Assembly: GCA_025929745.1 (NCBI GenBank)
Contig: JAICPQ010000106.1
Coordinates: 1-8,825, forward strand
Direction of reading: 5' to 3'
Source: Burkholderiales bacterium
Lineage (GTDB): Bacteria; Pseudomonadota; Gammaproteobacteria; Burkholderiales; SG8-39
DNA: 8,825 bases
In this document: in pieces, positions 5,901-8,825 of the stretch
Layout: the number at the start of each line of letters is the position of its first letter
Position numbering within the stretch: the first letter of the stretch is position 1
The notes under the pieces: model-generated
Told to the model about the DNA's origin: nothing
The model's input: only the letters and a program-made list of their open reading frames with translations
Database searches by the model: none
Translations under genes and position numbers: made by a program

Positions 5901-6854
5901 CTACTCGACTTTCATCCCCGTTTCCTTCACGAGCTTCGACCACTTCTGAACGTCGGCGCGAAGGAACTTGTCGAACTGCTCGACCGTCATGCCCATCGGC
6001 TGCGCGCCCTGTTTCGCCCAAGCCTCTTTCACTTCCGGCGCGCTCACGATCTTGTTGACCTCGGCGCTCAGACGGTCGAGAACCGGCCGCGGGGTGCCGG
6101 CAGGCGCCATGAGGCCGAGCCAGATTGTCGCCTCATAGCCTTTTACGCCCGCTTCGGACACCGTGGGCACTTCCGGTGTCACGGCCGAGCGTGCGCCGCC
6201 GGAGCTTGCCAGCGCCCTGACCTTGCCCGCGCGCGCGTGTCCGGCCATCGTCGTAATCGCGTCGAACATCATGTGCACCTGCGCGCCGAGGATGGCTGTG
6301 CGCGCCTGGTCCGAGCCCTTGTGCGGCACGTGCACGATGTCGACGCCGGCCATGTGTTTGAAGAGCTCGCCCGCCATGTGGTAGGGCGTACCGGGGCCGG
6401 ACGAGGCGTAGAAGAGCTTCCCGGGGTACGCCTTCGCCATGGCGACAAACTCGCGCAGGTTGTTCGCCTGCACCGTTGGATGGATCACCATCAGCAGGTC
6501 GGACGAGTTCACCCCCGAGATCGGCGCCAGGTCGCGCATCAGTTCGTACGGCTTCTTCGGAATCAGGGTCTCGTTCACGGTATGCGTGTTGGACATCATG
6601 AGCAGCGTGTAGCCGTCGGGGGCCGACTTCGCGACCGCGTCGGTGCCGACGACGGCGCCGCCGCCCGGCCGGTTCTCGACGACGAAGCTCTGGCCCAAGG
6701 TCTCGGACAGCTTGGCGCCGACGAAGCGCGCATAGATGTCGGCGGGACCGCCGACCGCGAACGGCACCACGATGCGCACCGAGCGCGCCGGATAGGTTTG
6801 CGCCCATGTCGAGAGTGCGGAAAAGCAGGCTAGCGCGACTACGAGCCGAAGCAT
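5901..6854 (-). CDS. Bug/TctC-family periplasmic solute-binding receptor
   Basis: 317 residues. A cleavable signal peptide is evident: MLRLVVALACFSALSTWA, with probable cleavage near A18-Q19. The mature protein begins TYPARSVRIVVPFAVGGPAD, the hallmark of the tripartite-tricarboxylate-transporter receptor family. It continues with GQSFVVENRPGGG and APDGYTLLM, and has SSGPGTPYHMAGELFK, HVPHKGSDQA and a C-terminal VEQFDKFLRADVQKWSKLV. These receptors bind small carboxylates in the periplasm and are hugely expanded in Bordetella and related betaproteobacteria, often without linked TctA/TctB membrane genes, as here. Two ATGs lie side by side (6857, 6854). The second has better spacing (5 nt) from AAGGAGG. 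As first gene of the operon it may deliver or sense a carboxylate related to the pathway, or simply be an unrelated lead gene. Confidence 0.95.
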   Translation of the reverse strand: MLRLVVALACFSALSTWAQTYPARSVRIVVPFAVGGPADIYARFVGAKLSETLGQSFVVENRPGGGAVVGTDAVAKSAPDGYTLLMMSNTHTVNETLIPKKPYELMRDLAPISGVNSSDLLMVIHPTVQANNLREFVAMAKAYPGKLFYASSGPGTPYHMAGELFKHMAGVDIVHVPHKGSDQARTAILGAQVHMMFDAITTMAGHARAGKVRALASSGGARSAVTPEVPTVSEAGVKGYEATIWLGLMAPAGTPRPVLDRLSAEVNKIVSAPEVKEAWAKQGAQPMGMTVEQFDKFLRADVQKWSKLVKETGMKVE

Positions 6855-6859
6855 CATCT

Positions 6860-6866
6860 CCTCCTT
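6860..6866 (-). promoter_or_regulatory. Strong Shine-Dalgarno of the receptor gene
   Basis: On the minus strand the bases read AAGGAGG, a near-perfect anti-16S match. Spacing is 2 nt to ATG 6857 and 5 nt to ATG 6854, which favours 6854 as the start. Confidence 0.85.
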
Positions 6867-6871
6867 AGAAT
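6866..6871 (+). promoter_or_regulatory. Possible -10 element for the rightward dehydrogenase gene
   Basis: TAGAAT matches the -10 consensus at 5 of 6 positions and lies 10 nt before ATG 6882, so a transcript would be leaderless or nearly so. This agrees with the lack of any Shine-Dalgarno before 6882. No clear -35 is visible upstream, so this is tentative. Confidence 0.25.
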
Positions 6872-6881
6872 GATTGCCGCC

Positions 6882-7763
6882 ATGAGAATACTCGTCACCG
6901 GTGCGGCGGGCTATATCGGTTCCGCACTCGTGAAAGCGCTCGCGGGAAGCGATGTCGTCGCCACCGACCAGTCGCCGCCCGCGCCGGTGATCGGCAACCT
7001 GGCCTATCCGCAGTTCGCCCGCTCGCTGATAACGTCCGAGGTCTCGACGGTGTTCCACCTGGCGTCGCTGGTGTCGGGCGGCGCGGAGCAGAACTTCGAG
7101 CTCGGCACGAAGGTGAATCTGGATGCCACGCGCGACCTGCTGGAAGCATGTCGCCTCGCCGGGCATTGTCCGAAGTTCGTCTTCGCCTCATCCGTCGCCG
7201 TGTACGGCGGAGCCGACGAAGTCACCGACCACACGCCGACGGCGCCGCGGCTTTCGTACGGCGCGCAGAAGCTCGTGTGCGAGATCCTGATCGCCGACTA
7301 CACCCGGCGCGGCTACGTCGACGGCTGCGCGTTGCGCCTGCCCGCCGTGCTCGTGCGTCCGGGCGGCGCGAACACCGCCGTGTCGGGCTGGTCGAGCGCG
7401 ATCATCCGCGAGCCGCTCGCCGGCCGAGATTACGTCTGCCCGGTGCGTCCGGATACGCGCCTTGCCTGCATCTCCATCCGGAAGGTGGTGCAGGCCTTTC
7501 TGCACGCCGCGCGTCTCGGCGCGCAGGGCACGGTGCTCTTGAACGGCTTCAGCGCAAGTGCGCAGGAAATGTGGGACGCGGTGCGGCCGAGGGCCGGCGG
7601 CAAGGTGCGCTTCGCGCCCGATCCCGTCGTGCAGGCCGTGATGGACGGCGCGCCAAAGCGCACGAGCTCCGAGCGTGCGACGCGCCTCGGCTTTCCGCAG
7701 AGCCGGAACATCGACGAAATCGTTCGTGAGTACGAAGAAACTTCCGTCGCGCATCACGGTTGA
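6882..7763 (+). CDS. NAD-dependent SDR, D-erythronate dehydrogenase (DenD)-like
   Basis: 293 residues, an extended short-chain dehydrogenase/reductase. The N-terminus has the nucleotide-binding GAAGYIG (7-13), and an Asp at the end of the second strand (VVATDQ, Asp29) predicts NAD rather than NADP. Active-site residues are Ser103/104 in FASSVAVYGG and the pair Tyr126/Lys130 in SYGAQK. The segment RRGYVDGCALRLPAVLVRPG followed by IIREPLAGRDYVCPV closely resembles DenD, which oxidises D-erythronate at C2 to 2-oxo-tetronate; the exact substrate here is inference. ATG 6882 is preferred over ATG 6870 because it places MRILVTGAAG at the true beta-strand start. Neither has a Shine-Dalgarno. It overlaps the following dehydratase gene by 38 bp and diverges from the receptor gene with 27 bases between preferred starts. 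Confidence 0.86.
   Translation: MRILVTGAAGYIGSALVKALAGSDVVATDQSPPAPVIGNLAYPQFARSLITSEVSTVFHLASLVSGGAEQNFELGTKVNLDATRDLLEACRLAGHCPKFVFASSVAVYGGADEVTDHTPTAPRLSYGAQKLVCEILIADYTRRGYVDGCALRLPAVLVRPGGANTAVSGWSSAIIREPLAGRDYVCPVRPDTRLACISIRKVVQAFLHAARLGAQGTVLLNGFSASAQEMWDAVRPRAGGKVRFAPDPVVQAVMDGAPKRTSSERATRLGFPQSRNIDEIVREYEETSVAHHG
6885..6890 (-). promoter_or_regulatory. Possible -10 element for the leftward operon
   Basis: The minus strand reads TATTCT (4 of 6 to consensus), placed so that transcription would start near 6878 and give a leader of about 24 nt containing the Shine-Dalgarno. No good -35 was seen. If real, this promoter lies inside the first codons of the divergent dehydrogenase gene. 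Confidence 0.22.
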
Positions 7764-8825
7764 GGGGCTCGATCGCGCGCCGCACCGCGCGTTCCTTCGA
7801 GCGCTCGGTCTATCGGATTCTGATTTCCAGAAACCCTTTGTCGGAGTGGCGTCGACGGACGGCCGCGTGACGCCGTGCAACGCGCTCCTCGGCGAGTTCG
7901 CGCGCGACGCCTGCGACGCGGTGCGCGAGGCGGGCGGCGTGGCGTTCGACTTCGCCGCCGCCTCGGTCGCGGACTCGATGTCGATGAACCACGGCGGCAT
8001 GCGCTACTCGCTCGTCTCGCGAGAGCTTATCGCCGACAGTGTCGAGGCCGTGGCGCGCGGCCACGCCTACGACGCGCTCATCACCTTTGCCGGATGCGAC
8101 AAGACGCTGCCTGGAATGATGATGGCCATCGTGCGGCTCAACCTGCCGGCGGTGTTCGTTTACGGCGGCGCGGCGCTGCCGGGCCAGTGGCGCGGCCGCG
8201 ATGTCACGGTGCTGGATACTTACGAAGCGGTGGGTGCGGTGCTCGCCGGCGAGCTTGCCCCGGACGATCTGAGCGAGCTGGAACGCGTCTGCCTTCCGAC
8301 GCTCGGCTCATGCCCCGGGCAGGTCACCGCGAACACGATGGCCATGGTGTCCGAAACGCTCGGCCTCGCGCTGCCCGGCTCGGCGACGCTGCCGGCGGTT
8401 TCCGAAGAACGAAAGCGCTTGGCGCGCGACGCCGCGCGCATCGTGCTCAGCATCCTCAAGAACGGCAGGCCCCTGCCGCGCGACCTCGTGACGAGAAAGA
8501 GCCTGGAGAATGCCGCCGCCGCGGTGGCAGCGACCGGCGGGTCGACGAACGCGGCGCTGCATCTGCCCGCGATCGCGCACGAGGCGGGGATCGGGTTCAC
8601 GCTGGACGACTTCGCGCGCGTCGCGAAGCGCACGCCGCTCATCGCCGACATGAAGCCCGGCGGGCGCTTCCTCGCGAAGGACCTGCACGCCGTGGGCGGT
8701 GTGTCGGTGGTGCTGAAAGAGCTCCTGCGCCGCGGAGCGCTCCACGGCGAGTGCCTTACCCTATCCGGCCGTACGTTCGCCGACGAGCTTGAACGGCGCG
8801 CCGGCGCCGACGGGAGCGTGGTGCG
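7726..8825 (+). CDS. IlvD/Edd-family dehydratase, N-terminal part (runs off the window)
   Basis: 366 codons are present of a family whose members are about 550-600 residues. The frame opens at GTG 7726 and reads MSTKKLPSRITVEGLDRAPH, like the usual IlvD N-terminus, even though it overlaps the upstream gene by 38 bp. Iron-sulfur ligands are visible: Cys51 in VTPCN, Cys124 in AGCDKTLPGMMM and Cys196 in GSCPGQVTANTM, spaced 73 and 72 residues apart versus 49/122/195 in E. coli IlvD. DSMSMNHGGMRYSLVSRELIADS and PAVFVYGG are also family hallmarks. The enzyme removes water from 2,3-dihydroxy acids or sugar acids. Pairing with a DenD-like dehydrogenase favours sugar-acid catabolism over branched-chain amino acid synthesis, but the N-terminal part alone cannot decide this. 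A 305-residue plus-strand frame at 7875-8792 is an Arg-rich shadow of this gene. Confidence 0.93.
   Translation, partial: MSTKKLPSRITVEGLDRAPHRAFLRALGLSDSDFQKPFVGVASTDGRVTPCNALLGEFARDACDAVREAGGVAFDFAAASVADSMSMNHGGMRYSLVSRELIADSVEAVARGHAYDALITFAGCDKTLPGMMMAIVRLNLPAVFVYGGAALPGQWRGRDVTVLDTYEAVGAVLAGELAPDDLSELERVCLPTLGSCPGQVTANTMAMVSETLGLALPGSATLPAVSEERKRLARDAARIVLSILKNGRPLPRDLVTRKSLENAAAAVAATGGSTNAALHLPAIAHEAGIGFTLDDFARVAKRTPLIADMKPGGRFLAKDLHAVGGVSVVLKELLRRGALHGECLTLSGRTFADELERRAGADGSVV

Noticed and set aside
5709..6833. 374-codon plus-strand frame opposite the receptor gene
   Set aside because: His/Arg-rich antisense composition with no recognisable family; the receptor on the minus strand is complete with signal peptide and Shine-Dalgarno.
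7875..8792. 305-codon plus-strand frame at the right end
   Set aside because: Arg-rich shadow in a different frame from the IlvD/Edd dehydratase, whose iron-sulfur Cys motifs are intact in the true frame.
1..8825. CRISPR arrays, tRNA or rRNA genes, insertion-sequence ends or a phage system
   Set aside because: No direct-repeat series, cloverleaf sequence, transposase motif or terminal inverted repeats were seen on reading the window; coding density leaves almost no space for them.

Overview
This is a GC-rich bacterial window. The periplasmic Bug/TctC-type receptor, the codon usage and the tightly overlapping genes suggest a betaproteobacterium, probably Burkholderiales or a related environmental lineage; the species cannot be told from the sequence. 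No rRNA, tRNA, CRISPR array, insertion sequence or phage gene was seen. Coding density is very high: the longest stretches without a gene are about 78 bases (396-473) and 50 bases (5227-5276).

Left edge: the last 33 codons of an unidentified plus-strand gene end at 103 and meet a small helix-turn-helix gene on the minus strand head-on, four bases apart.

Main block (474-6857, minus strand, read right to left): one probable operon. In transcription order it encodes a Bug-family solute receptor, a SnoaL/NTF2-like protein, a 4'-phosphopantetheinyl transferase, a long-chain-type acyl-CoA dehydrogenase, a two-domain adenylation-carrier protein, a thioesterase-fold hydrolase with an N-terminal TubC-like docking domain, a 49-residue one-helix membrane protein and a 64-residue soluble protein. 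From the transferase onward every junction overlaps (ATGA, 13 bp, GTGA, 16 bp, ATGA), so translational coupling is likely. The helix-turn-helix gene (395-108) may be a ninth member.

How the genes may work together (inference): the transferase arms the carrier domain. The adenylation domain, whose specificity positions read D-L-T-K-I-G-H-V-G-K as in aspartate activators, loads aspartate onto it. The flavin dehydrogenase could oxidise the tethered aminoacyl group. The hydrolase docks to the acidic tail of the carrier protein through its docking domain. There is no condensation domain, so the product would be a modified amino acid or dicarboxylate rather than a peptide. The hydrolase is odd: its nucleophile is Cys, and the usual Asp and His of the triad appear replaced by Gly and Gln.

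Right block (6882-8825, plus strand, divergent): a D-erythronate-dehydrogenase-like SDR overlaps by 38 bp the start of an IlvD/Edd-family dehydratase that runs off the window. This looks like a sugar-acid or hydroxy-acid catabolic pair. Only 27 bases lie between the preferred start codons of the two divergent units.
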